Positions 38,844-48,651 are shown, numbered from the stretch's first letter. The stretch is DNA of 64,000 bases from Opitutaceae bacterium (GCA_027490995.1 JAIXWY010000009.1:41750-105749); one strand, 5' to 3'. A program made the numbers and translations. Notes: generated by a model from the sequence alone, not told the origin.

Positions 38844-40271
38844 ATGGCGGCTGCGCACACACCCGATGACGAGACGATCGTCGCCTTGGCGACCCCGGTG
38901 GGGAACGCCGCGCTGGCCGTGGTTCGGGTGAGCGGTCCGCTGGCCGCCGGGCTCTGTGCCGACGGCCCGTTGGGCGTGCGGCGACTCAGCCCGCGCCGCG
39001 TCGAGCATCGCGATTACCGCGCCGTCGATGGTCGACTCTTGGACGATGTGGTCGCGGTGCACTTTCCTGCCCCGCGGAGTTACACTGGGGAGGACGTTCT
39101 GGAGATCAGCACGCACGGGAACCCGTACTTGGTGCAGCGGGTGATCGATGACCTATGTGCGCGGGGTTGCCGGCCCGCTCGGCCGGGTGAGTTCACGCAG
39201 CGGGCGTTCCTGTCGGGTCGGATGGACCTCAGTCAGGCCGAGGCGGTGATGGAAGTGATCCGAGCGCGGAGCGACCGCTCGCTCGAGATGGCGCAGCGGC
39301 AGCTGCGTGGCGAGATGGGCCGTCGGCTTGCCCCGTTGGAAGACGGACTGTTGCAGGCCCTCGCCGAGGTGGAGGCCTATATCGATTTCCCGGAGGAGGA
39401 TTTGCCGGCGGAGGATCGTCGGCGGGTGGTGGCCCGGCTTGAAGCGGTTCGGGCAGGAGTCCGGGAGCTCCTCGCGACGCGGCGCGTGGGCGAATGGGTG
39501 CGTGAGGGAATCCGCACCGTCATCGTGGGGCGGCCCAACGCGGGCAAGAGCTCGCTGCTCAATCGCCTCGTCGGCTACGAGCGAGCGTTGGTGTCCCCGG
39601 AGCCTGGTACGACCCGGGACTTCCTCGAGGAGTGGGTGCGAGTCGGCCCTCACGTGCTTCGACTCGTGGACACAGCGGGTCTTAACCCACTGGTTAAGAA
39701 CGAGTTAGAAGAAAAAGGCATTGCTCTGGGCGAACGCCGGGCTGCCGAGGCGGATCTCGTTTTGTGGGTGGTCGATCTCGCAGATCCTTCGCCTCCCCTA
39801 CCCCCTTCGTCGTCGGCTACCTGGGACTCGGCGCGGACGCTCATCGTCGGTAACAAGAGCGATTTGGTGGTCCCAGAAAAAGCGCAACTCGTCCTCCAGC
39901 GCGCAGCCGACGCCCTTCCCGCCCCGAGCGACGCAGACGGATGGTCCATCGTGCGGGTGTCGGCGGCCAGTGGAGCGGGATTGGATTCGTTGCTCTCTCA
40001 CATTGAGCGACGCGCGGATGGCTGGCAGCGGGCCGCCGGGGCGGAGGCGGTCGCCGTGTCCGCCCGACATGAGCAGGCTCTGGCGAGAGCGGAGCAACTC
40101 CTGGGTCAGGCCTTGGCGCACTTGAACGTGTCTGAATCGCCGAAACCGGCGATGGAGTTACTGGCGAGCGACGTCCGCGGGGCGTTGGAGTCGTTGGGCG
40201 AGGTTTTGGGCAAGTACGATCCCGAGCGGATGCTCGATCGCCTTTTCGCGACGTTTTGTATTGGGAAATAG
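38844..40271 (+). CDS. mnmE: tRNA modification GTPase MnmE
   Basis: A GTPase that, with MnmG, installs the 5-carboxymethylaminomethyl group on the wobble uridine of several tRNAs. The 475-residue protein has the N-terminal tetrahydrofolate-binding domain ([21 protein letters not shown], then [15 protein letters not shown]). A helical domain follows, then an inserted G domain with G1 in [12 protein letters not shown], the G2-type PGTTRD and the G3 motif DTAG. The G4 is NKSD. The invariant C-terminal CIGK is present. The start at 38844 is preceded by 58 nt of spacer after the adaptor gene. The stop is followed 37 nt later by the mnmG start. Confidence 0.96.
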   Translation: MAAAHTPDDETIVALATPVGNAALAVVRVSGPLAAGLCADGPLGVRRLSPRRVEHRDYRAVDGRLLDDVVAVHFPAPRSYTGEDVLEISTHGNPYLVQRVIDDLCARGCRPARPGEFTQRAFLSGRMDLSQAEAVMEVIRARSDRSLEMAQRQLRGEMGRRLAPLEDGLLQALAEVEAYIDFPEEDLPAEDRRRVVARLEAVRAGVRELLATRRVGEWVREGIRTVIVGRPNAGKSSLLNRLVGYERALVSPEPGTTRDFLEEWVRVGPHVLRLVDTAGLNPLVKNELEEKGIALGERRAAEADLVLWVVDLADPSPPLPPSSSATWDSARTLIVGNKSDLVVPEKAQLVLQRAADALPAPSDADGWSIVRVSAASGAGLDSLLSHIERRADGWQRAAGAEAVAVSARHEQALARAEQLLGQALAHLNVSESPKPAMELLASDVRGALESLGEVLGKYDPERMLDRLFATFCIGK

Positions 40272-40287
40272 CTCCGCCTCGCGGAGC
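40271..40287 (+). repeat. Hairpin at the mnmE-mnmG junction
   Basis: GCTCCGC (40271-40277) and GCGGAGC (40281-40287) are perfect complements with a CTC loop, starting on the last base of the mnmE stop codon. No T-run follows. It lies just before the AAAGAGG ribosome binding site (40297-40303) of mnmG and might set the ratio of the two proteins. Confidence 0.45.
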
Positions 40288-40308
40288 GTGCGGGGCAAAG
40301 AGGCGACT

Positions 40309-42207
40309 ATGAGCAGCATGCTGCACACCGACGGATTCGACGTGATTGTCTGCGGAGCCGGCCACGCCGGCTGCGAAGCCGCGCTCGCGGCGGCCCGGAT
40401 GGGAGCGCGTACCCTACTCCTCACCGGCAACCTCGATACCGTCGCCCAGATGAGCTGCAACCCGGCGATCGGCGGACAAGCCAAGGGCCAGATTGTTCGC
40501 GAAATAGATGCATTAGGCGGCGAAATGGCTGTAAATACGGACTTTACGGGAATTCAGTTCCGCCTGCTGAACGAATCTCGTGGACTCGCCGTTCAGTCGC
40601 CGAGGGCTCAATGTGATAAGAAAGCGTACCAATTTCGTCTCAAGCACACCCTTGAACTGCAGCCGAACCTGCGAATGTTCCAGGCTACGGTGACCGGCCT
40701 CATCTTCGAAGGCGGCGCGGTCAAAGGTGTCCGGACGAACCTCGACCTTGAGTTCCGCGGACGGACCGTCGTCGTGACCACCGGGACCTTCCTCCGTGGG
40801 CTCATGCACATCGGGCAGAACAAGAATGAAGGCGGTCGGCTAGGTGATTTTAGCGCCAAAACCCTCTCCGCGAGCTTCCTTGAGGCGGGTATCGAGCTCC
40901 GGCGATTGAAGACGGGCACCCCACCCCGCCTGCTTGGTCGTAGTCTGGACTTTAGTCGCATGGAGGAACAGAAAGGCGACGCGTCCCCCACCCTGTTTGC
41001 CTTTCATGACACTCGGGACCCGGAGCCGATGTTCCACGTGGAACATTCCGGTGAGCAGCGGCTCGGTTGGTCCCCGGGCACGTCGCAGGTCTCGTGCTGG
41101 ATGACGTACACCACCGAGGAAACGGCGCGCTTGGTACGCGAGAATCTGTCGCGTTCTGCCATGTATTCGGGCGAGATTGAAGGTGTCGGTCCGCGGTATT
41201 GTCCGAGTATCGAGGATAAGTTTGTGCGTTTCGCGGATAAGCCGCGGCATCTGCTGTTTCTGGAACCGGAGGGCCGGTCGACGAACGAGTACTACATCAA
41301 CGGGCTTTCGACCTCTTTGCCGTTCGATGTGCAGGTCTCCATGGTCCGGAGTATTCCGGGCTTAGAGCGGGCTGAGATGCTGCGGCCGGCGTATGCGGTC
41401 GAGTATGATTTCGCGCCGCCGACGCAGTTACTGCCGTCGTTGGAGTCCAAGAAGGTCGAGAATCTGTTCTTTGCGGGCCAGATCAATGGCACGTCGGGCT
41501 ACGAGGAGGCGGCGTGCCAGGGTTTGATTGCTGGGGTGAATGCGGCGAATAAGGTCCGGGGGGCCGAGCCGCTGTTGGTGAGGCGTGACGAGGGATACAT
41601 TGGGGTGCTGATCGATGACTTGGTGACAAAGGGAACGGATGAGCCGTACCGGATGTTCACGAGTCGCGCCGAGTACCGGCTGTTGTTTAACCATGGGAGT
41701 GCGGAGCTCCGGTTGGCTCACCATGCGCGGGCCCACGGGCTGATTTCGGCGTCGCGGCTGGCTCGGATCGAGGCAAAGCGGGAAGCGCGCGAGGTGTGGA
41801 TCGGGCGGTTTGAGGGGGAGCGGCCGGGTGGGGCGCTCGGGGCAGGGACGTGGGGTGATTTGATTCGCCGGGCGACCACGGGTGGGGCGGCGTTGCCGGA
41901 GCTTCCACTGGGTTTTCGCGAGCTTCCGCAGGCACTCCAAGACGAGGTTCTGTACCGAGTCAGCTACGCCGGTTATCTGTCGCGGGAGGAGCGGCAGATC
42001 GCTAAGCTGTCTCGGGTGGAGAAGATCCGACTGCCGGCCGGCCTTGATTACGGGACGATCCGGGGGTTGCGTCGGGAGAGCGCGCTGAAGCTCAATCAGA
42101 TTCGACCTTACACCCTCGGCCAGGCGAGTCGCATCAGCGGGGTTAACCCTGCGGATGTTTCGATCCTTATGATTTACATCGAATCTAGGACGGTCACGGA
42201 GACGTAA
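40309..42207 (+). CDS. mnmG: tRNA uridine-5-carboxymethylaminomethyl modification enzyme MnmG
   Basis: The FAD-dependent partner of MnmE in wobble-uridine modification (632 residues). The FAD loop is [19 protein letters not shown], followed by the family signatures [13 protein letters not shown] and TGTFLRG. The late [20 protein letters not shown] motif and the C-terminal tRNA-binding domain are intact. The ATG at 40309 has a good ribosome binding site (AAAGAGG, 40297-40303) six bases upstream; the frame is open back to 40261, inside mnmE, but that part is not conserved. A perfect parS palindrome is embedded at codons 241-246 (MFHVEH), in a variable loop between LFAFHD and VSCWMTYT. Confidence 0.96.
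   Translation: MSSMLHTDGFDVIVCGAGHAGCEAALAAARMGARTLLLTGNLDTVAQMSCNPAIGGQAKGQIVREIDALGGEMAVNTDFTGIQFRLLNESRGLAVQSPRAQCDKKAYQFRLKHTLELQPNLRMFQATVTGLIFEGGAVKGVRTNLDLEFRGRTVVVTTGTFLRGLMHIGQNKNEGGRLGDFSAKTLSASFLEAGIELRRLKTGTPPRLLGRSLDFSRMEEQKGDASPTLFAFHDTRDPEPMFHVEHSGEQRLGWSPGTSQVSCWMTYTTEETARLVRENLSRSAMYSGEIEGVGPRYCPSIEDKFVRFADKPRHLLFLEPEGRSTNEYYINGLSTSLPFDVQVSMVRSIPGLERAEMLRPAYAVEYDFAPPTQLLPSLESKKVENLFFAGQINGTSGYEEAACQGLIAGVNAANKVRGAEPLLVRRDEGYIGVLIDDLVTKGTDEPYRMFTSRAEYRLLFNHGSAELRLAHHARAHGLISASRLARIEAKREAREVWIGRFEGERPGGALGAGTWGDLIRRATTGGAALPELPLGFRELPQALQDEVLYRVSYAGYLSREERQIAKLSRVEKIRLPAGLDYGTIRGLRRESALKLNQIRPYTLGQASRISGVNPADVSILMIYIESRTVTET
41030..41045. promoter_or_regulatory. parS centromere site (ParB binding) inside mnmG
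   Basis: TGTTCCACGTGGAACA is a perfect 16-bp palindrome and matches the bacterial parS consensus TGTTNCACGTGAAACA or its symmetric variant. ParB binds such sites to organise and segregate the origin region. Translated in frame it gives the peptide MFHVEH, which is known to mark parS sites placed inside genes. It is the only full match I saw in the window. No parA or parB gene is in the window. Confidence 0.85.
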
Positions 42208-42636
42208 ATAACTGAACAACAGTATTTTATGCGTTAGGGTCATTCGGGGTTGAGGCTTCGGGAGTCTATCTGATCCGCGCCGGAGTTCTCGGAGCGCCAC
42301 GGCGAGGGAAGGGGGCGCCGGCGTCTGTCGTGTGGTAGGCGCGGCGGCCGCAGTCCGTGCACGGCGCGTCGATTCCCGCGCGTTGCCCGGTGGCGCAGCT
42401 GTCCGTGGTGCCATCCTGGGTCCTCCGTTCGGTCCTGACTTCCGATGGCGGTTCCGGGTTGGCCCGATGAGCCGTGTGTCCGCCCGAGCGAATGGATCCC
42501 ACCAGCAGAGCAGGCCGTTGCCGATGGGGTAGGGCGCTGCTCGGTTCCTGCACCGAGTCCGAGGCGGCTGTAACATTTGCGAAACGGCCCGGCTTTGCCC
42601 TCGGCGATGCTCCCTCGCTTCCCCTAAGGTGCGTTC
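42208..42636. other. Gene-free stretch between mnmG and the response regulator
   Basis: These 429 bases start with a short A/T-rich segment (to about 42240) and are then G+C-rich. Frames of 60-95 codons on both strands have no family features. No tRNA-like cloverleaf, terminator or clear promoter was found. The sequence CTGTAACATTTGCG about 65 nt before the regulator start only loosely resembles a Pho-box half site. Confidence 0.5.
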
Positions 42637-43353
42637 ATGTCGGAGCAGAAGCCGAAGAAGATCCTCGTCGTGGATGACGAATCGGACGTCACCGACCTTG
42701 TGGCGTACCATCTCAAAGCGAAGGGCTTTGTGGTGCAGGCGATCAACGATCCCAATCGTAGCATCGGTGCGGCGCGGTCCTTTGTCCCGGATCTGGTCAT
42801 CCTCGATGTCATGATGCCGGAGCTCAACGGCTTGCAGATCTGCCGGATGCTCCGCGCCGATCCCACACTCAATCGAGTGCCGATCATCTTCCTCACCGCC
42901 AAGGCCGAGGAAAACGACCGGGTCCAAGGCCTCGAGATCGGAGCGGACGACTATATTTCTAAGCCGTTCAGCACCAAAGAGTTATTGCTACGCGTGCAGA
43001 CGATCCTCCGCCGGCTGGCCGATCCGCGGTCGGAGGCGGCAGCAAAGTTGTCCGTCGGAACCATCGTGCTCGATATCGAGCGTCACGAGGTTTCCATCGC
43101 CGGTAAGCCGGTCGAGCTCACCGCAACCGAGTTCAAGCTGCTCCGGCTGCTGCTCGAGCGGCGGGGCCGAGTGCAGACTCGCGAGCACCTGCTGCTGAAT
43201 GTCTGGAACTACGAGACCGAGATCGAGACGCGCACGGTCGACACGCATGTTCGCCGTCTCCGGGAAAAGCTGGGTACGGAGGCCGACTGGCTCGAGACGA
43301 TCCGCGGCGTCGGTTATCGGATCGCCGAGCGTCGCCCGCGCGATCCGTCCTAG
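42637..43353 (+). CDS. OmpR/PhoB-family response regulator
   Basis: A 238-residue two-component response regulator. The receiver domain (residues 8-122) has the acidic pair in LVVDDESD, the phospho-acceptor aspartate in LVILDVMMPE, the Thr in IIFLTAKAEE, and the Lys in YISKPF. The winged-helix DNA-binding domain (about 140-232) carries ELTATEFKLLRLLLERRGRV and RTVDTHVRRLREKLG. It is most like PhoB, and its partner kinase, encoded downstream, is PhoR-like. Phosphate control is therefore plausible, but no pst, phoU or phosphatase gene is nearby. Confidence 0.92.
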   Translation: MSEQKPKKILVVDDESDVTDLVAYHLKAKGFVVQAINDPNRSIGAARSFVPDLVILDVMMPELNGLQICRMLRADPTLNRVPIIFLTAKAEENDRVQGLEIGADDYISKPFSTKELLLRVQTILRRLADPRSEAAAKLSVGTIVLDIERHEVSIAGKPVELTATEFKLLRLLLERRGRVQTREHLLLNVWNYETEIETRTVDTHVRRLREKLGTEADWLETIRGVGYRIAERRPRDPS

Positions 43354-43650
43354 GCTCGGGCAGGACGCCCGCGCTCCGGCGCTCACGTTTGCTCGAGCGA
43401 CCTGGTTTCGTGCGTTCGCGCCGACCGGCGCGTGTGACCGCATGTCGCGCGCATCTCGCGCGCTCCGTGCGCGTAGATGGTCGGTAACGCGCTGATCGTA
43501 CCGGAGGCCTCCCCTCACGATGCAACAGGGTCGGCACCTCAGTCCTTCGCACCAGCCGTGATCCCGCGCGACTACCCTCACCGCGCACGGCGCTGAGCCG
43601 TGGATTGCCTCTGCTCCTCCGTCGCTGCACGCTCGTCCACACTGTCCCGC
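43354..43650. other. Spacer between response regulator and histidine kinase genes
   Basis: Nearly 300 bases with no gene, an unusually wide gap for a two-component pair. The sequence is G+C-rich with overlapping CGCGC tracts (around 43436-43475), and no terminator or promoter motif could be defended. A separate promoter for the kinase gene may lie here. Confidence 0.45.
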
Positions 43651-44964
43651 ATGCTTGTCGTACTCATCGTCGTCCTCAGCGTTGCGCTCCTCTGGGCGCT
43701 CGTGCGCCTGTGGCGCCACACCTCCGCACTGCGGCGTCTGCAGAAGGCGATCTTTACGAAGCAACCGTTGTTGCGCGAGGACGACCCCGGAACGCTGGGC
43801 CACTCATGGGATGAGGTGTGCGATCGGACCAACGAGTTGATCGAGGAGGTGAATCATCTCCAGCAACTCCGCAGTGGGCAACTCGCGCAATTCGAGGCAA
43901 CGCTCGGCAGTCTCCGCGAGGCAGTCCTGATCGTCGATGGTAACAACTACATCCTGCTCGCGAATCAGGCACTCCACGAAATATTTCCACAGGCCGTAAA
44001 CATTCTCGGCCAACGGCTCGAAACCGTCCTGCATAGCGCCGCGTTTCTCAGCCACGTCGAGGCCGTCCGACGCGGCGTCCCGCCTCCGCAACAGGAAATT
44101 GAATTCGTGGAGGGCAGCACGACCGTCTGGGTCGAGGTGGCCGGCACGGTCATTCCGCCGCTCGATCCCGCGCGGGGCACCTGCGCGCTGTTCGTTCTCC
44201 ACGATGTCACGCGACAAAAGCGACTCGAGATGGTCCGCAAGGAGTTTGTCGCCAACGTCTCCCACGAGCTGCGCACGCCGCTCAGCGTGATCAAGGGCTA
44301 CGTCGAGACGCTCGTCGACGGCGATGAGGGCGTCGCACCCGCGGACCGCACACGCTTCCTCCTCACGATTCAGCGGCACACCGACCGGCTCAATTCCATC
44401 CTCGAGGATCTGCTGCTGTTGTCGCGTCTCGAGTCGGTGACACCAGGTCTCAAGCGCGAGCCCACCGACATCGCCGCGCTCGTCCGCGGCGTCATCGACG
44501 ACTACCGGGCTCGTGCCGAGAAGGCTGGTCATCCGCTTGCGCTGACGGAAGAGGGTGGGGCGGAACTCGAGCGCGACCTCTCAGCCGACCCGCTCCGCGT
44601 CACGCAGGTCCTCGGTAATCTTCTCGATAACGCACTCAAGCACACACCGCGCGGCGCGCGCATTGACGTGAGCCTGCGTTCACTCCCGGACGCGATCCAG
44701 GTCAGCGTCCGTGATACAGGCCCAGGTATCCCCGAGGCGGATATACCGCACGTCTTCGAGCGTTTCTATCGCGTCGACAAGGGACGCTCCCGCGATACCG
44801 GCGGAACTGGGCTCGGGCTTTCGATCGTGAAGCACATCGTCCAGCTCCACGGCGGTCGAGTTTGGGTGGAGAGCACGCTGGGTTCCGGCAGTGTGTTTCA
44901 CTTCACGCTGCCGCGTCGCGCCGAGACCGCGAGCGATGCCGGCGGACTATCGTCCGGGCGTTGA
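43651..44964 (+). CDS. PhoR-like sensor histidine kinase
   Basis: A 437-residue kinase from the ATG at 43651. One N-terminal membrane span (residues 1-18, LVVLIVVLSVALLWALV) is followed at once by cytoplasmic domains, the PhoR layout without a large periplasmic sensor. A PAS domain occupies residues 85-195 (AVLIVDGNNYILLANQAL). The HisKA H-box is FVANVSHELRTPLSVIKGY. The ATPase motifs are N-box NLLDNALKHTPRG, G1 VRDTGPGIP and G2 TGGTGLGLSIVKHI. An upstream GTG at 43600 would add 17 residues and is less likely. It pairs with the regulator encoded 297 nt upstream. Confidence 0.92.
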   Translation: MLVVLIVVLSVALLWALVRLWRHTSALRRLQKAIFTKQPLLREDDPGTLGHSWDEVCDRTNELIEEVNHLQQLRSGQLAQFEATLGSLREAVLIVDGNNYILLANQALHEIFPQAVNILGQRLETVLHSAAFLSHVEAVRRGVPPPQQEIEFVEGSTTVWVEVAGTVIPPLDPARGTCALFVLHDVTRQKRLEMVRKEFVANVSHELRTPLSVIKGYVETLVDGDEGVAPADRTRFLLTIQRHTDRLNSILEDLLLLSRLESVTPGLKREPTDIAALVRGVIDDYRARAEKAGHPLALTEEGGAELERDLSADPLRVTQVLGNLLDNALKHTPRGARIDVSLRSLPDAIQVSVRDTGPGIPEADIPHVFERFYRVDKGRSRDTGGTGLGLSIVKHIVQLHGGRVWVESTLGSGSVFHFTLPRRAETASDAGGLSSGR

Positions 44965-44970
44965 GCGTCG

Positions 44971-44988
44971 CGTCGTCGTCGTCGTCGT
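44971..44988. repeat. (CGT)6 trinucleotide repeat
   Basis: Six tandem CGT units lie just after the histidine kinase stop, within the 245-base spacer before trmB. They are non-coding as far as I can see. No other feature was found in that spacer. Confidence 0.8.
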
Positions 44989-45209
44989 TACATGCAGCGG
45001 ATGTCTGCCGAGATCCGCCGGAGTGGTGCCGCACCGTTTCATGCGGCAGCCTGCCGTACCAAGCGCGCGCTGGGTGCTTCGTGCCGCGCGGCGAAACGCC
45101 CGGGCGGAGCGGGTTCGGAGTTGCCCGGGGCGCTGGAGCTTAAGAGGGTAGGGGCTTCCGCCGCGCCGCTCCCGACGCCAGAATTTCCCCCCGCTCCACG
45201 TCAATCGTC

Positions 45210-45827
45210 ATGCCTCCTCCGTCCATCCCGGATTACCCGGCCGTCCTCGCGTCCCGCCGGGCGGAGTTGCGCGCGCAGGTCGCCTCACGGCTCGCCGGGG
45301 TGCGAGCGTTGACGTTGGAAATTGGCTGCGGTCACGGTCACTTCCTCACGGCGTACGCAGCTGCGCATCCCGAGTTGCATTGCCTCGGTCTCGACATTGC
45401 CAACGACCGCATCGCGCGCGCGCTGCGCAAGAGAGATCGCGCGCGGCTGACGCGCCTCGACTTCGTGCACGCCGATGCGGATGACCTCCTCGCGGCCCTG
45501 CCAGAGGAGATCTCGCTCGCTCAGGTGTTCGTGCTCTTTCCGGATCCGTGGCCGAAGCGTCGACACCACAAGAATCGACTCATGCAGCCGGAGTTCCTCG
45601 CCCGTCTGGCCGCGCGCTGTAGCCCGGGAGCAGGTCTGTATTTTCGAACTGACTACAGGCCTTACTTTGCCGAGGCGCGTGCCGTGGTGGCCGAGCATGC
45701 CGACTGGCGTCTACAGCCAGACGCAGCTTGGCCGTTCGAGCATGTCACGGTGTTCCAAGCACGGGCGGACGCGCACGAGTCCTTCGTCGCGTTCCGCCGG
45801 CCGCCTCGCGTCAGCGCTTCGGGTTAA
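45210..45827 (+). CDS. trmB: tRNA (guanine-N7-)-methyltransferase
   Basis: A SAM-dependent enzyme that forms m7G at position 46 of tRNA (205 residues). SAM motif I is LEIGCGHGHFLTAYAAAHP. The conserved GLDIANDRI follows. The family-defining FPDPWPKRRHHKNRLMQPEF is intact, with the aspartate and lysine expected at the active site. YFRTDYRPYF is near the end. The coding region overlaps the convergent gene at 45811 by 17 nt, so their messages are complementary at the 3' ends. Confidence 0.95.
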   Translation: MPPPSIPDYPAVLASRRAELRAQVASRLAGVRALTLEIGCGHGHFLTAYAAAHPELHCLGLDIANDRIARALRKRDRARLTRLDFVHADADDLLAALPEEISLAQVFVLFPDPWPKRRHHKNRLMQPEFLARLAARCSPGAGLYFRTDYRPYFAEARAVVAEHADWRLQPDAAWPFEHVTVFQARADAHESFVAFRRPPRVSASG

Positions 45828-46821
45828 CCCAGGAGGGCAGCGGAAGTTCGGTCATCAGCCGCAAACCAGGCTGGGCCGCGAGCAGTCGCGGGACGATGTT
45901 GACCAGCGCAGCGACGGTGGCCGAATCACCCGCGACGCCGCCGGCGAGCGTCAGGTGCAGGGCAGGATCGCCCTTCACTACGACCGTGTCGTGTGGGTTG
46001 GGCGCATCCAGGAACATCTGTAGATCGAGAATGATCTTGGCTTCGCCGCCGACGTGACCGATTGCGCGCTGGTGCAGACCGCAGGTCTGGCCGCGCTCGA
46101 CGCGGAAGAATTGCGTGGTGATCGTCGCCGGGGCGAGGACAGGTTCGCAGGTCTCCTCGACGGACTCGAGCGTCCAGCCCATCGCGTGCGCGAGGAGCCC
46201 GAGGGATTGCTGGAAGCCGGCGTGCCCGGCGCGACCCGCGCGAAACTTGGCGCGGAAGTCATCGGGCGCCATGCCGCTACCGATTTTGGCCTGCAACGGC
46301 TGGCGGCGCGTCGAGGCGTTCACGACGCGCTCCACGTAGATCGAGTCGACCCGCCGATTAACGCCCGTCAGGCAGATCGGGAGTACATCCATCACGAAAC
46401 CGGGATTGACTCCGGTCGCCACGACCTTCGCTCCCGACTTGCGGCAGAGCGCATCGTACTCGGTCGCCTCCTGCGGTGTCCGCAGGCTGGGGAAGATCAA
46501 CTCCTCGCAGGTGGAGGCGACGCTGATTCCGGCTTCGAGCGCTGGGCGAACCTGCGCGAGCGATGCCGCAGCGCTGGAGGATGCGGTGTGAAGGATCACG
46601 TCGGGCCGCGTGCCGCTGGCGAGAAGCGCCGCGATCGAATCAAAGACCCGCGCGCCGCGCAGGGTCGCCACGCCGGTCAGCTCATCAAGCGAGCGACCGA
46701 CCTTCGCCGGATCAATGTCGACCCCGCCCACGATTTCGAGGGAGGCGTGAGTAGCGGCGAACTTAAGCGACTCGATGCCGATGGGACCGAGACCGAATTG
46801 GGCGACTTTGATGCGGGCCAT
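45811..46821 (-). CDS. 2,4-diaminopentanoate dehydrogenase-like oxidoreductase
   Basis: A 336-residue NAD(P)-dependent enzyme of the dihydrodipicolinate-reductase-like superfamily. The Rossmann loop is VAQFGLGPIGIES, followed by an acidic VGGVDIDPAK. DVILHTASSSAAASLAQVRP and STCEELIFPSLR are the central motifs, and ATGVNPGFVMDVLP matches the 2,4-diaminopentanoate dehydrogenase (Ord) branch, which acts in ornithine fermentation. None of the other ornithine-pathway genes is in the window, so the natural substrate may be another amino acid derivative. It is a lone gene, converging on trmB and divergent from the gamma-glutamyltransferase gene (129 nt between starts). Confidence 0.82.
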   Translation of the reverse strand: MARIKVAQFGLGPIGIESLKFAATHASLEIVGGVDIDPAKVGRSLDELTGVATLRGARVFDSIAALLASGTRPDVILHTASSSAAASLAQVRPALEAGISVASTCEELIFPSLRTPQEATEYDALCRKSGAKVVATGVNPGFVMDVLPICLTGVNRRVDSIYVERVVNASTRRQPLQAKIGSGMAPDDFRAKFRAGRAGHAGFQQSLGLLAHAMGWTLESVEETCEPVLAPATITTQFFRVERGQTCGLHQRAIGHVGGEAKIILDLQMFLDAPNPHDTVVVKGDPALHLTLAGGVAGDSATVAALVNIVPRLLAAQPGLRLMTELPLPSWVNPKR

Positions 46822-46950
46822 GAGGGGAGAAAAGTAAGGCGGAGGTTAGCAGTCGAGCCCCGAGCGGAACAGCGCAATCCACCGGACGCACCGTGGCTTT
46901 CGCCGCCAACGCTTGCCTTACCTCGAGCGTCGCGCACCCAATGGGGATAG

Positions 46951-48651
46951 ATGAACTTCGTCACTAGCCGCCCCTCGGTGTTGCTCGCCGTCATCTTCGT
47001 CGTCGCGTCGCTCGCCATCCGCGCCTCCGCGGTGCCCGTCGCGGTCCCGCCTATCCTCGCACGTGAGGGTATGGTGGTCGCGGGCCATCCCGAGGCCGCG
47101 GAGGCCGGCCTCGCCGTGCTCCGGGCGGGCGGCAGTGCCGTCGACGCCGCCGTGGCGGTGTCCCTCGCCCTCGGAGTAGCCGAGCCCTACGGCTCTGGGC
47201 TCGGCGGGAAGCTGATGCTGCTGCACTACGAAGCCGCGACGGGTACCACGCTGGTCATCGATGCGATGGACGAGGCGCCGGGTGGTCTGGATCCCGCGGC
47301 CTACCGTCGCCTGAACGAAAAGGCACGATTCGACGGATGGACCTCGGTGTGTGTCCCGGGGTTGGCGTCCGGGTTGCATACCGCTCACCAGCTATGGGGT
47401 CGGAAGCCTTGGGCGGAGGTGGTCGCCCCTGCCATCGACCTCGCCCGCCGCGGATTCACGGTGCTGCCGAAGACGAGCGATCTCTTTGCGGAACGGATCG
47501 ATAAGCTTCGCGGAGGCGATCCGGACATCCGCCGTCTCTATCTTCCGGGCGATCAGATTCCCGCACCGGGTTCACGACTGCCGAACGAGGACCTCGCACG
47601 CACGATGGAGATCTTGGCGCGGGATGGCGCCGACGGTTTCTATCGCGGGCCCGTCGCTGAAGCCATCGTAGCGGCCTCGAACGCTGGCGGAGGCATGATT
47701 CGGCTGGAGGATCTGGCTGGATACCGCGCACGGGTCACGACTCCGATCGGAATCACGTTCCGTGGCTACAGCCTGCACTGCGCACCCCCTCCGGCGACCG
47801 GGGGAGCGCTGGCCCTCGCCATGCTAAAGGTGCTTGAGGAAACGCCGATCGTCGCGCCGTTGCGTTCGGTCGAAAATCTCGATCACTTCGGCCGCGTTTG
47901 GCGTGAGATCCGCCCCGTGATTCAGCGGACCGTCGCAGACGGACCCTCGGGCCGCGCTGCGTTTGAGCGGCTTGTCTCTCCAGAATCCGTTGCTCGGATA
48001 CAAACTAGCATTCGCTCACCGGAAGCGCTGCCGCGGGCGGCCGCGTGGTCTCTCGACGAGGTGGATCTCCTCCAGGCGTGCACGACACACTTTGCGGTGA
48101 TGGATCGCGAAGGTAATGTCGTGTGTGCGACACAGTCGCAGAGCCTGCACTTCGGTGCCGGTGTCGTCGCTGCCGGTGTGATCATGAACGACTCGATGAG
48201 CAACTTCGCCTTCAACGATGAGCGCAGCCCAAACTTCGTCGCGCCGTACCGCCGCCCGCGAAGCACCATCACCCCGACGCTGGTGCTACGCGAGGGACGC
48301 CCGGTGTTCGCCATCGGGGTGCCCGGGGCGTCGCGTATTCCCACGGCAGTGTTCCAAACGCTCGTGGACGTCCTCGTGCTGGGCCGTCCGATGGAGGAGG
48401 CAATCGGCGACACACGGGTGCACTGGCAGGATTCACTTGAGCCGAAGCGCGCGGACGCGATCGAAGCGGAGGATACGCTCGACCCACAGGTGGTCAGCGC
48501 GCTGCGGCTGCGCGGCTGGGACGTCAGGTTGCGCGAACCCGCCGGCACGGGACGCACGTTCGGCGGCATCAATGTGATCGCGATCTCCGGCGAGGGCGAG
48601 ATCCGCGGATATGCCGACCCGCGTCGGACGAACGCCGCGCTCGGCTACTGA
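46951..48651 (+). CDS. ggt: Gamma-glutamyltransferase
   Basis: An exported N-terminal-nucleophile hydrolase (566 residues) that removes or transfers the gamma-glutamyl group of glutathione and its conjugates. A signal peptide covers about residues 10-27. The early GSAVDAAVAVSLALGVAEPYGSGLGG is the family signature. Autoprocessing would occur at the conserved threonine in ACTTHFAVMDREGNVV. The small subunit then carries SMSNF and RPRSTITPTLVL, and a GVPGASRIP loop replaces the common GSPGG. Its 3' end overlaps the convergent gene at 48645 by 7 nt. Confidence 0.92.
   Translation: MNFVTSRPSVLLAVIFVVASLAIRASAVPVAVPPILAREGMVVAGHPEAAEAGLAVLRAGGSAVDAAVAVSLALGVAEPYGSGLGGKLMLLHYEAATGTTLVIDAMDEAPGGLDPAAYRRLNEKARFDGWTSVCVPGLASGLHTAHQLWGRKPWAEVVAPAIDLARRGFTVLPKTSDLFAERIDKLRGGDPDIRRLYLPGDQIPAPGSRLPNEDLARTMEILARDGADGFYRGPVAEAIVAASNAGGGMIRLEDLAGYRARVTTPIGITFRGYSLHCAPPPATGGALALAMLKVLEETPIVAPLRSVENLDHFGRVWREIRPVIQRTVADGPSGRAAFERLVSPESVARIQTSIRSPEALPRAAAWSLDEVDLLQACTTHFAVMDREGNVVCATQSQSLHFGAGVVAAGVIMNDSMSNFAFNDERSPNFVAPYRRPRSTITPTLVLREGRPVFAIGVPGASRIPTAVFQTLVDVLVLGRPMEEAIGDTRVHWQDSLEPKRADAIEAEDTLDPQVVSALRLRGWDVRLREPAGTGRTFGGINVIAISGEGEIRGYADPRRTNAALGY

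Noticed and set aside
42340..42400. tRNA-like T-arm (GCGCG, TCGATTC-like loop, CGCGC)
   Set aside because: The loop length and sequence do not fit a T-loop, and no acceptor, D or anticodon arms could be placed around it.
42560..42600. Pho-box-like sequence before the PhoB-type regulator
   Set aside because: CTGTAACATTTGCGAAAC shares only one half site with the Pho-box consensus.
41428..42927. A 499-codon open frame antisense to mnmG and the following spacer
   Set aside because: It overlaps a certain gene and the regulator start, and is rich in Arg and Pro as expected of an antisense shadow.
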